64,000 nucleotides of DNA from Geobacillus subterraneus (GTDB taxonomy: Bacteria; Bacillota; Bacilli; Bacillales; Anoxybacillaceae), in assembly GCF_001618685.1 (NCBI RefSeq), contig NZ_CP014342.1:434001-498000 (forward strand), written 5' to 3'. Below the pieces are notes generated by a model, which was given only the letters and a program-made list of their open reading frames with translations, had not been told where the DNA came from and ran no database searches. Positions within the stretch are counted from its first letter, which is position 1, and every line of letters starts with the position of its first letter. Both the position numbers and the translations under genes were made by a program. This document shows positions 49,669 through 58,012 of the stretch, piece after piece.

Positions 49669-49816
49669 GCGCTTTGGTGCATTTCGTTCATGTTTCAACC
49701 CATATGAAGGGGGATGTCTTGTGTTTTTCGTCTCCCCGGCAATCGTCGGAATTGCCCGTGGCGTTGTTTCGTGCCAAAATGAGAGTGCATACCCGGTTTA
49801 AAGGGAGTGAACGGAT

Positions 49817-50329
49817 ATGGCTTTGTTTCGTGATGATGTTCATGTGTATCGGGTGATCGGCGAGTTCATGCAAATCCCATCGCGGCCGCGGACGATCGAA
49901 GAGCTGCGGCAATGGTGGGGCCATCATCCCGCCTATTATGAACAAGGGAACGAATTGGAGCAAATCAACCGCATCGGCGAGCAAATCCACCGTTCCCGCG
50001 CCGCGTTCGTTTTTTACTTGACCGATCCGGAGGCGGTCATCAGCATCGATGCGAGGCGGCCAAAGCCCGGCGCACATTACGAAGTGCTGTTCGGCCGGGG
50101 GCTTGATCAGCCTGATGTCGCCATTCAGACAGCGGGGGACGTCGCCCATCAATTTTGGGGCGGCAATGTCAGCGTTCCGTTGGCACTGATGACTGGAAAA
50201 ATGAGGGCAAAAGGATCGAAAGCGAAGGCGCTCCAGCTGCTGCCGCGCATCGTGCCGGCGTTTCCGCTTTATCGGCGCTATTTGGAACTGATTGATGAGC
50301 GCGTGCTTCTCCATGTTTTAAAAGCGTAA
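49817..50329 (+). CDS. SCP2-like lipid-carrier protein, first copy
   Basis: This 170-residue soluble protein looks like an SCP2-type sterol/lipid carrier. Its second half aligns with the 142-residue protein at 61575: TAGDVAHQFWGGNVSVPLAL here versus TADVGHKFWLGKLDLQQAL there, both followed by a stretch ending in YRRYLELI or YREYLQEI. No signal peptide or membrane helix is present. The start follows AAAGGGAGTGAACGG. It begins the lipid-type catabolic island and probably binds a hydrophobic intermediate; the ligand is not known. Confidence 0.7.
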   Translation: MALFRDDVHVYRVIGEFMQIPSRPRTIEELRQWWGHHPAYYEQGNELEQINRIGEQIHRSRAAFVFYLTDPEAVISIDARRPKPGAHYEVLFGRGLDQPDVAIQTAGDVAHQFWGGNVSVPLALMTGKMRAKGSKAKALQLLPRIVPAFPLYRRYLELIDERVLLHVLKA

Positions 50330-50465
50330 AAACATCGGGGGAGCGCCGCGCAGGAGGAAAGAAAGTTCCGACGATTTTCGGGATAGGACGTGGAACGGAA
50401 AGACGATATAGTAAAAGTACAAAATAATATTTCAGATAGTTCTAAATTTTAAGGAGGTCATGAAG

Positions 50466-50816
50466 ATGACGACGGTAAGAGACATTTTCCAACTGATCGA
50501 TTCGCAATTGAGGGAAGATCCATCCCGCGCTGATGGGGTTGTCGCGGTGTACCAGTTTAACTTAAGTGGGTCTGATGCGGGGGTGTACCAAGTCGTCCTT
50601 CGCCCAGATGCCGGATTTGTCATTGAAGGAGAGCAAGAAACGTCCGATTGCACGCTCAGCATGGACAGCGAGGATTTTAAGAAAATGGTGGACGGCGAGC
50701 TCAACGGAACGGAAGCGTTTATGAGCGGGCGGCTTCGCATTGATGGGGATATGGGGCTGGCGCTGCGTCTTCAAGAAGTGCTGTCCGCCTATAACAGCGC
50801 CAATCAGAGCCAATAA
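50466..50816 (+). CDS. SCP2 sterol-binding-domain protein, second copy
   Basis: This 116-residue stand-alone SCP2 domain starts MTTVRDIFQLID and shows the family pattern of strands, including GVYQVVLRPDAGFVIEG and CTLSMDSEDFKKMVDG, then the helix AFMSGRLRIDGDMGLALRL. It is a classic single-domain carrier for fatty acyl or sterol-like ligands. ATG 50466 has seven bases of spacing after AAGGAGGT; ATG 50460 is too close. It lies 136 bases ahead of the acyl-CoA ligase gene. Confidence 0.88.
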   Translation: MTTVRDIFQLIDSQLREDPSRADGVVAVYQFNLSGSDAGVYQVVLRPDAGFVIEGEQETSDCTLSMDSEDFKKMVDGELNGTEAFMSGRLRIDGDMGLALRLQEVLSAYNSANQSQ

Positions 50817-50952
50817 GCACACCAAGAAAAACAACCAGCATGTTGTTCCGTGCATTGACAACAGCACCGACCGTCAGAAGGAAAGGAGACAAAATGCAGC
50901 GGGCTTGGCCTTTTTCGCAGGCCCACCCAATTTGGTTAAAGGAGACGAGGGC

Positions 50953-52497
50953 ATGGATTTGCGCACGGTTTGGACAAAAAATATCGAGCAGTTCGGTCCT
51001 TACGCGGCGTTGATATTTGAAGGGAAAGAGTACACGAACGTCGAGTGCGACGCCCGTTCGTCCCAATTGGCTCACACGTTGATCGAGCTAGGGGTCAGGC
51101 CGGGCGACCGCGTTGTCGTGACGATGCCGAACAGCCCGGAAGTGGTGATCGCCTTCAGCGGCGTCGTGAAGGCCGGAGCGGTGGTTGTGCCGGTGTTGCC
51201 GCTGTTGCAGGCGCAGGAGATCCACTATATTTTCCGGGATTGTTCGCCGAAAGTTGTGCTTACAGCGGAAATGCTGCTCGGGAAAGTGAGGGAAGCGGCG
51301 CGCGATTTGCCGCGTTCGCCGTCCGTGTTGACGCTCGAGCCTTCCAACTCGCCTCACTCTTTGTGGACGAGGATGGAGCAGGCTCCTTCCACTCTGCCGG
51401 AGGTGGCGGTCGCTGACAACGATGCAGCCGCATTGCTTTATACATCAGGAACAACTGGCCAGCCGAAAGGGGTCGTATTGACGCATCGCAACTTGTACGC
51501 CAATGCCGAAGCGGCAGCCGAAATGGCCAAGCTGCTGCAAACGAAGAGCGATCGTGTCAGCCTCGGTGTTTTGCCGATTTCTCATGCGTTCGGTTTTACG
51601 ATGATGAATGTGGCGCTGCTGCTTGGCGACCGTGTCGTTCTTCTGCCGCATTTCGAGCCGAAAAAAGTGCTTGAAGCCATCGAAGTGCACCGGGTGACGC
51701 ACACCGCGATGGTGCCGGCCATGTTTCACGCCTTATGCCATGCTCCTGAGGCCGATCGGTATGACACCTCAAGCTTAGCGGCCTGCGTGTCCGGCTCTGC
51801 CTCGCTGCCGCCGGCGCTTGCCGAACGGTTTCAGCGCAAGTTTGGCTGCTTGATTTTGGAAGGCTACGGCCTGTCGGAAGCGGCGCCGATCGTTACAGCA
51901 ACCGATCCGACGAAACCGATCAAGCCCGGATCGGTCGGACTGCCGTTGCCGAGCGTGAAAGTCGCCGTTGTCGATGAACAAGGCAATCCCCTGCCGCCCA
52001 ATAAGGTTGGGGAGCTGATTGTTTCTGGGCCGAACGTTTTCCGCGGCTACTATGGAAAAGATGAGGAGACGCGTCGAGCGCTGCGCGGCGGCTGGCTGTA
52101 CACCGGCGACATGGCGCGCATCGATGAAGACGGGTACGTGTTTATCGTCGACCGGAAAAAAGATGTCATCATCCGCGGCGGATTCAACATTTACCCGCGC
52201 GATCTCGAAGAACTGCTCATGTCGCATCCCGATGTGCTGGAGGCGGGCGTTGTCGGCGTTCCATCGCCGAGGATGGGAGAAGAAGTCGCCGCTTACGTCG
52301 TCATCCGCCGCGGGGCGAGCGTGACGGAAGAGGAACTCATTCGCTTTTGCCAAGAGAAAGTGGCTAAGTACAAAAGCCCGCGCTTTTTGAAGATCGTTGG
52401 TTATTTGCCGAAAAATCTGCTCGGAAAAACGGACAAGAAAAAGTTGCGCGAGTGGGCGAACGAGTTCGTTCCCGCCGTTGTGGATAGGAACGAATGA
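50953..52497 (+). CDS. Acyl-CoA synthetase (class I adenylate-forming, FadD-like)
   Basis: This 514-residue AMP-binding ligase is likely to be a long-chain or aromatic acyl-CoA synthetase. The phosphate loop is YTSGTTGQPKG, the adenylate motif is EGYGLSEAAPI, the hinge is DRKKDVIIRGG, and the C-terminal Lys region is GKTDKKKLRE. It should activate the acid produced by the aldehyde dehydrogenase in this cluster. ATG 50953 follows AAAGGAGACGAGGG; the frame opens upstream in the SCP2 gene. Confidence 0.9.
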   Translation: MDLRTVWTKNIEQFGPYAALIFEGKEYTNVECDARSSQLAHTLIELGVRPGDRVVVTMPNSPEVVIAFSGVVKAGAVVVPVLPLLQAQEIHYIFRDCSPKVVLTAEMLLGKVREAARDLPRSPSVLTLEPSNSPHSLWTRMEQAPSTLPEVAVADNDAAALLYTSGTTGQPKGVVLTHRNLYANAEAAAEMAKLLQTKSDRVSLGVLPISHAFGFTMMNVALLLGDRVVLLPHFEPKKVLEAIEVHRVTHTAMVPAMFHALCHAPEADRYDTSSLAACVSGSASLPPALAERFQRKFGCLILEGYGLSEAAPIVTATDPTKPIKPGSVGLPLPSVKVAVVDEQGNPLPPNKVGELIVSGPNVFRGYYGKDEETRRALRGGWLYTGDMARIDEDGYVFIVDRKKDVIIRGGFNIYPRDLEELLMSHPDVLEAGVVGVPSPRMGEEVAAYVVIRRGASVTEEELIRFCQEKVAKYKSPRFLKIVGYLPKNLLGKTDKKKLREWANEFVPAVVDRNE

Positions 52498-52545
52498 GCG
52501 GAACGCGCGCACCCATTCTGATTGGCATAAAAGGAGGGAGGAACG

Positions 52546-53670
52546 ATGATCTCATTTCGGCCGACCGAAGAGGAGCAAGCGTTTTGTGAAGTGGCGAAAA
52601 CGATCGCCGATGAAGAGCTGCGGCCGAGCGCCCACGATTGTGAACAGCATCGTTTTGTAAGCGCCTCCATCGTCAAACGCCTTCACGAATTGGGGTTTTT
52701 AGGACTGGAACTTCCAGAAAGCTGGGGAGGGCTTGAACTTCCGCTCATATCCCAAGCGCAAATTTGGCAAGTGCTCAGCTATGGAGATTTAGGTATTGTT
52801 CAAGGGCTTCCCGGACCAGGTGAAGTCGCCTCGCTCATGCGCCAGACGCCTGATCACCCCATTTGGCAGTCGTATCGGGAAGCAGGCCAAACGGGAATGT
52901 GGCCGACGGTGGCATTCATTGACGGTGAAGAAACGATCGATGTCCGCCGCGGCCGCGACGGCTATCGGCTCAACGGGACATCCGTGCCGGTTCGGCGCGC
53001 CGCCTTTGCCGATTGGGTGGTTGTGGCCGCCAAAGACGGCGGGGGGGAACCGGTGATTTTCGTCTTCGATGAGCGCACATGGGAGACGGTCGAGGGCGAT
53101 TTCCGGCTCGGGCTGCTGGCGGCGGGGCTTGGGCGCATTCGCTTTTCCGAGGTGTTCGCGAGCACTGGCCGCATGCTTGCCCGCGGAGAGGAGGCATCCA
53201 CCTTGCTTGGGCACGCCCGCGCCCGCCAGTGCGTGCTCGAAGCGGCGAAGGAAGTCGGGCTGATGGAGGCGGCGCTTAGTTACACCATCGAATACACTGC
53301 TGGCCGAAAGGCGTTCGGGCAGGAAATCGCCAAATTCCAAGGCGTATCGTTTACGGTTGCGGAAATGGCGTTTGAATGCCGCGGGGCGCGGAACATCGCC
53401 TGGGCCGCCGCCTGCCGCGTTGACGAGCAAGGAAGGACGGCGGAAGGCTTCGCCTGGCGGGCGCTCGCCCGCGCCCACCGGTCGGTGCGCTACGTCACCG
53501 ATCAGGCTGTGCAAATGCTGGGCGGGCACGGATATGTGCAAGAATATCCGGCCGAAAAATGGATGCGCGACGCCCAAGCGCAAGTGCTGCTGTATGCGCG
53601 GGAAACGGACTGGTTCATCCGCCGCGGCGAACAGCTGCTGGACGAACGGAAAGAGAGGGTGGCGCCATGA
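52546..53670 (+). CDS. Acyl-CoA dehydrogenase-like subunit lacking catalytic motifs
   Basis: This 374-residue protein has the acyl-CoA dehydrogenase fold (EEEQAFCEVAKTIADEEL, AGRKAFGQEIAKFQG, MLGGHGYVQEYPAEKWMRD). The TEP-x-GSD flavin/substrate motif is absent near residue 120, and the C-terminal YEGTxxIQ, which carries the catalytic Glu, is replaced by LLYARETDWF. It therefore looks like a non-catalytic partner. Its stop overlaps the start of the next dehydrogenase (ATGA), suggesting the two form a heteromer. The start follows AAAGGAGGGAGG. Confidence 0.82.
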   Translation: MISFRPTEEEQAFCEVAKTIADEELRPSAHDCEQHRFVSASIVKRLHELGFLGLELPESWGGLELPLISQAQIWQVLSYGDLGIVQGLPGPGEVASLMRQTPDHPIWQSYREAGQTGMWPTVAFIDGEETIDVRRGRDGYRLNGTSVPVRRAAFADWVVVAAKDGGGEPVIFVFDERTWETVEGDFRLGLLAAGLGRIRFSEVFASTGRMLARGEEASTLLGHARARQCVLEAAKEVGLMEAALSYTIEYTAGRKAFGQEIAKFQGVSFTVAEMAFECRGARNIAWAAACRVDEQGRTAEGFAWRALARAHRSVRYVTDQAVQMLGGHGYVQEYPAEKWMRDAQAQVLLYARETDWFIRRGEQLLDERKERVAP

Positions 53671-54881
53671 TTTCGTTTACCTTATCACCGCAGCAAAAAC
53701 AGATCAAAGAACTCGTCCATTGGTTCGCCAAACATGAAGTGCGCCCGCTTGCCCTCGAGGCCGACCGGCTCGGACGGGTGCCGGAGGAGTGGCTGCAAAA
53801 AGTCAACAAAATGGGCATCCAGCTGAACACATCATCATTCGGCGGCGGACGATCGGCACCAGCAACGGAGCAGAAACCGGAAAAAAAAGAACGCGAAGGC
53901 AACCGCGTGGCGGTGATTGCCGCCGAGGAGCTCGCGTGGGGCTGCCCGGCCATTACCTTGTCCCTTCCCGGCCCCGGCCTTGGTGGGCCGCCGATTCAGT
54001 CAAGCGGCACTCCGGAACAGAAGCAGCGCTTTTTATCGATATTCACGAAAGACGAACCGCGCTGGGGGGCGTATGCGCTGACCGAGCCGGAGGCCGGTTC
54101 GGATGCGTCCGGCATTCGGACGACAGCGAGAAAAGTTGACGGCGGCTATGTGTTGAACGGGCAAAAAATTTTCATCACCAACGGCGCCCGCGCTTCATGG
54201 GTCGTCGTGTTCGCCACGGTGGATCCGAAGCTCGGCCGCGCCGGACACCGGGCGTTTGTCGTCGAAAAAGGGACGCCGGGATTTTCGGCGGCGCGCACCG
54301 TCCATAAAATGGGACTGCGCGCCAACGAGACAGCGGAGCTCGTGTTTGAAGACTGCTTCGTCCCGGCGGAAAATTTGCTCGGCGGAGAGGAGCTGTACAG
54401 CGCCGCGGCCCATCAACCATCCGGCTTTCAAGTGGCGATGAAGACGTTTGACAGCACGCGGCCGATCGTCGCCGCCATGGCGGTGGGCATCGCCCGCGCG
54501 GCGTACGAATATACGCTTGAGGTCGTCAAACGGGAATATCCGAAGCAAGGCCGTTTGTACTATGAAGCGGCTGAGCTGCTCGCCGAGGCGGAGCAAGAGA
54601 TCGATGCGGCGCGTCTGCTCACGTGGGAAGCGGCGTGGAAAGGGGACATCGGTGAAGCGAACGCGATGGAAGCGGCGATTTGCAAGGCGGTGGCTGGCAA
54701 AATGGCGCTGCGCGTATGCGCGATGTGCCTTGAGCTGCTCGGCCCTGTCGGCCTTGATGGGCATTTGGTTGAGAAACTGTATCGCGACGTGAAAGTGTTC
54801 GATATTTTCGAAGGCACGCAGCAAATCCAGCGCCTCGTCACCGCCCGACGGTTGTATGCGCCATACGGCGTGCACGTCTAG
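53667..54881 (+). CDS. Acyl-CoA dehydrogenase, catalytic subunit
   Basis: This 404-residue flavoenzyme has the complete motif set: ALTEPEAGSDASG for flavin and substrate, LNGQKIFITNGA, and the C-terminal DIFEGTQQIQRL, in which the Glu is the catalytic base. It introduces the alpha-beta double bond into an acyl-CoA and passes electrons to ETF. Translation is coupled to the preceding paralogue by a four-base overlap. An insert at residues 60-85 (ASFGG to KERE) is polar. Substrate chain type is unknown. Confidence 0.92.
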   Translation: MISFTLSPQQKQIKELVHWFAKHEVRPLALEADRLGRVPEEWLQKVNKMGIQLNTSSFGGGRSAPATEQKPEKKEREGNRVAVIAAEELAWGCPAITLSLPGPGLGGPPIQSSGTPEQKQRFLSIFTKDEPRWGAYALTEPEAGSDASGIRTTARKVDGGYVLNGQKIFITNGARASWVVVFATVDPKLGRAGHRAFVVEKGTPGFSAARTVHKMGLRANETAELVFEDCFVPAENLLGGEELYSAAAHQPSGFQVAMKTFDSTRPIVAAMAVGIARAAYEYTLEVVKREYPKQGRLYYEAAELLAEAEQEIDAARLLTWEAAWKGDIGEANAMEAAICKAVAGKMALRVCAMCLELLGPVGLDGHLVEKLYRDVKVFDIFEGTQQIQRLVTARRLYAPYGVHV

Positions 54882-54978
54882 AAGGGAGAGGCGGCGGCCC
54901 AAGCCTCTTCTGCTCGCGACGGAGAACGATGATCATTTGTGAAGTTGCTGGTTTGATCGAATGAAAGGGGGAATTCCG

Positions 54979-55770
54979 ATGCCTTATGAAACGTTGCGCA
55001 TCGAGCGGCGTGACAAAGGAGTCGCCTGGCTGATCATCGACAACCCGCCGGCGAACGCCATTAGCGAACGGCTGATGGAAGAGTTGGAGAAAGCGGCTGA
55101 TGAGTTGGAAGCCGACAGCAAGGTGCGCGTAGTCGTCATCGCATCCGCCCATCCGAAAACGTTTCTTGCCGGCGCGGATTTAAAGGACATGATTCAGCGG
55201 GGAAGCCAGTTTGCCGGCAATGAGGCGGGCATTGCCGAACAGAGCGCCCGCATGCAGCGTTGCTTCGACCGCTTCGCGGCGATGCCAAAGCCGGTCATCG
55301 CGGCCATCAACGGCTATGCGCTCGGCGGCGGCTGCGAATTGGCGCTCGCTTGCGATTTCCGCCTCATGGGCGGGGGCAAAATCGGCCTCACAGAAGTTTC
55401 CCTCGGCCTCATTCCCGGCGCGGGCGGCACGCAGCGGCTGACGCGTCTTGTCGGACGGTCGAAAGCGACAGAGCTTATTTTTCTCGCCCGACGGCTCGAC
55501 CCGCAAGAAGCGCTCGCTCTCGGCCTCGTTCATCGCGTCGCACCCCCAGAGCGGCTCGAAGAAGAAGCGGCAGCGTTTGCCGAGCAATTGTCAGAAGGCG
55601 CGGTGCGGGCGATGGGGCTCGCCAAGCGGGCCATCTATGCGGCCGAGGGGCTTCGGGAAGACGGATTTGGCATCGAAGCGGCGTCATTTGCGGCCACGTT
55701 TAAGACGGGAGAGCCGGCGATCGGGCTGGCTGCGTTTTTCCGAAAGAAACAACCGCAATTTTTACGGTAA
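54979..55770 (+). CDS. Enoyl-CoA hydratase/isomerase
   Basis: This 263-residue crotonase-fold enzyme probably hydrates an enoyl-CoA. Both catalytic glutamates are present: one in GGGCELALACDF, the second in GLTEVSLGLIPGAGGTQRL. The oxyanion-hole loop is LAGADLKDM. ATG 54979 follows AAAGGGGG at seven bases; the ATG at 54961 is upstream of that site. It follows the dehydrogenase pair and is 15 bases ahead of the SDR gene, consistent with one beta-oxidation operon. Confidence 0.92.
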   Translation: MPYETLRIERRDKGVAWLIIDNPPANAISERLMEELEKAADELEADSKVRVVVIASAHPKTFLAGADLKDMIQRGSQFAGNEAGIAEQSARMQRCFDRFAAMPKPVIAAINGYALGGGCELALACDFRLMGGGKIGLTEVSLGLIPGAGGTQRLTRLVGRSKATELIFLARRLDPQEALALGLVHRVAPPERLEEEAAAFAEQLSEGAVRAMGLAKRAIYAAEGLREDGFGIEAASFAATFKTGEPAIGLAAFFRKKQPQFLR

Positions 55771-55785
55771 ACGGAGGGATTATCG

Positions 55786-56628
55786 ATGTCATCATGGGCG
55801 GAACTGCTGAAAGGAAAAGTGGCGGTCGTCACCGGTGCTTCGCGGGGGCTGGGGCGCGCGGATGCGCTGGCGTTGGCGGAAGCGGGGGCTGATGTCGTCA
55901 TTACCGATATTTTGCTTGAATCGGATGAGGAAAGCAGGCAAACGGCGCAAAAATACGGACCGCTCTCCCAAGTGATGCAAAGCACGAAAGTTGTGTATGC
56001 GGAAAAAACAGCGGAAGAAATCCGCGTCATGGGGCGGCGGGCAATGGCGCTCAAACTGGACGTCACCGACCGCGAACAAGTGAAGGAAGTGTTTGCCCGC
56101 GTCAAAGAGGAGTTCGGATCGATCGACATTTTGGTCAACAATGCCGGCACGCTCGACCACGTTTCGCAAATCGAAAAGCAAAATGATGCGTTTTGGGAGC
56201 GCGATTTGCGGGTGAACTTAACCGGCACGTACAACTGTACAAAAGCGGTTTGGCCGTACATGAAAGAGCAAGGATGGGGACGGATCATCAACATGTCGTC
56301 CGTCGCCGGCACGCTTGGCGGCTTCGGCCAGGCGAGCTATTCGGCGACAAAAGGAGCGGTGTTGAGCTTTACGAAAAGCATGGCGCTTGAAGGAGCGCGC
56401 TATGGCATTACAGTGAACGCCATCGTGCCGGGCATTATCAACACGGAAGCGTTCCGCATGGGCAACCCGAAAATGAACGAACGGATGATCCAGCGCACGG
56501 CGTTCCGCCGCCCGGGTGAGCCGGAAGACGTCGCCAACGCCATCGTCTTCCTTTGCTCGGATAAGGCGAAATACATTACGGGGATTGGATTGAATGTTTC
56601 CGGCGGCATTGAATTGTTTACGTTTTGA
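55786..56628 (+). CDS. Short-chain dehydrogenase/reductase
   Basis: This 280-residue SDR has the nucleotide motif TGASRGLGRA, the NNAG motif (LVNNAGTLDH), and the catalytic Ser-Tyr-Lys in NMSSVAG and YSATK. ITDILLESDEE, with an acidic residue after the second strand, points to NAD(H) use. A 30-residue insert after that strand distinguishes it from typical FabG. In this cluster it could oxidise a 3-hydroxyacyl-CoA, but a ketoreductase role is also possible. The start follows ACGGAGGGATT. Confidence 0.88.
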   Translation: MSSWAELLKGKVAVVTGASRGLGRADALALAEAGADVVITDILLESDEESRQTAQKYGPLSQVMQSTKVVYAEKTAEEIRVMGRRAMALKLDVTDREQVKEVFARVKEEFGSIDILVNNAGTLDHVSQIEKQNDAFWERDLRVNLTGTYNCTKAVWPYMKEQGWGRIINMSSVAGTLGGFGQASYSATKGAVLSFTKSMALEGARYGITVNAIVPGIINTEAFRMGNPKMNERMIQRTAFRRPGEPEDVANAIVFLCSDKAKYITGIGLNVSGGIELFTF

Positions 56629-56844
56629 ACCAAAAACGCGGGAACGGGGGCGCCGGCCTGACGGCAGCCAACTTTTTAGGCTGTCCGGAAGCTCCGTTTT
56701 CTAACCGCGTCGGAAACGTCCTTGGCCAAGACCGAGATCAGGTGGAGCATGGTGAGGGGATCCGAAGCGGCGGGGCTTCTGCAGCCCGCAGCGGCTCGCC
56801 ATGAAGGGAGCAGATGGACTTTCATATAGAACAGGAGGAGCGGC

Positions 56845-57987
56845 ATGAGGGAAGTTGTCATTGTCGATGCCGTGCGCACGGCGATCGGCAAGAAAAAAGG
56901 GGCGCTCGCAAACGTCCATCCGGTTGACTTGCTCGTCCCTGTGCTGCGGGCGCTTGTGGACCGAAACGGATTGGACGCCGGCTTGGTGGAAGACATCGTT
57001 GTCGGCTGCGTGACGATGACGGGGGAGCAAGGCGGCAATATTGGCCGCCAAGCGGCGCTGGCTGCCGGATTTCCGGTCGAAGTGCCGGCGTTTTCCTTAA
57101 ACCGGATGTGTGGCTCGAGCCAACAGGCGATTCACAGCGCGGCGCAGGCGATTTTGGCCGGCGACATGGACATCGCCATCGCCGCCGGCGTGGAAAGCAT
57201 GACCCGCGTGCCGATGGGAAGCGACATGGGACGGTTCAGCCGGCAGCTGACAAGTCGGTACAACATTGTGCCGCAAGGGATTTCCGCCGAGATGATCACG
57301 AAAAAATGGGGGTTGTCGCGGGAAGAGTTGGATGCGTTTTCACTCGAAAGCCACCAAAAAGCGGCCGCGGCGGCCGACGGCGGGATGTTTGCGCGGGAAA
57401 TCATCCCGCTTGAAGTGCGAGGCGAAAACGGAACGATAACATTTGCCCGTGATGAAGGGATCCGCCGCGATACATCGAAGGAGAAGTTAGCGGCGCTTAC
57501 GCCGTCATTTCAGCCGAAAGGCGGCGTCATTACGGCGGGCAACTCAAGCCAAGTGAGCGACGGAGCGGCCGGCGTGCTGCTCATGTCGTCGGATAAAGCC
57601 CGGCAGCTTGGCTTGCGGCCTAGGGCGCGCATCGTCGCCCGCACGGTTGTCGGCGAAGATCCGATTCTGATGCTCACGGGCGTCATCCCGGCCACGCGCC
57701 GCGTGCTCGAAAAAACGGGACTGCGCCTTGACCAAATCGATGTCATCGAAATCAATGAAGCGTTCGCTTCGGTCGTGAAGGCGTGGGAGCGGGAACTCGA
57801 GCCGGATATGGCGAAAGTCAATCCGCGCGGCGGGGCGATCGCCCTCGGCCACCCGCTCGGCGCGAGCGGCGCCCGGTTGATGACGACGCTGCTGCATGAA
57901 CTCGAGGACATGGACGGGACATACGGACTGCAGGTGATGTGCATCGGCTTTGGCATGGCGACCGCCACGATCATCGAGCGGCTGTAA
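56845..57987 (+). CDS. Thiolase (acetyl-CoA C-acyltransferase)
   Basis: This 380-residue thiolase cleaves a 3-ketoacyl-CoA or condenses two acyl-CoAs. The nucleophile is C89 in LNRMCGSSQ, the catalytic His is H336 in ALGHPLGASGAR, and C366 is in VMCIGFGMAT. All three are intact. The start follows AACAGGAGGAG. The 216-base gap before it contains only weak GC hairpins. It would complete the beta-oxidation round set by the upstream genes. Confidence 0.93.
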   Translation: MREVVIVDAVRTAIGKKKGALANVHPVDLLVPVLRALVDRNGLDAGLVEDIVVGCVTMTGEQGGNIGRQAALAAGFPVEVPAFSLNRMCGSSQQAIHSAAQAILAGDMDIAIAAGVESMTRVPMGSDMGRFSRQLTSRYNIVPQGISAEMITKKWGLSREELDAFSLESHQKAAAAADGGMFAREIIPLEVRGENGTITFARDEGIRRDTSKEKLAALTPSFQPKGGVITAGNSSQVSDGAAGVLLMSSDKARQLGLRPRARIVARTVVGEDPILMLTGVIPATRRVLEKTGLRLDQIDVIEINEAFASVVKAWERELEPDMAKVNPRGGAIALGHPLGASGARLMTTLLHELEDMDGTYGLQVMCIGFGMATATIIERL

Positions 57988-58012
57988 GCATAAGCAGAAA
58001 GGGGGAAGCGGG

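Noticed and set aside
49619-49856. Two short plus-strand frames in the gap after ackA
   Set aside because: They cross a terminator-like hairpin and overlap the next gene; no recognisable domain.
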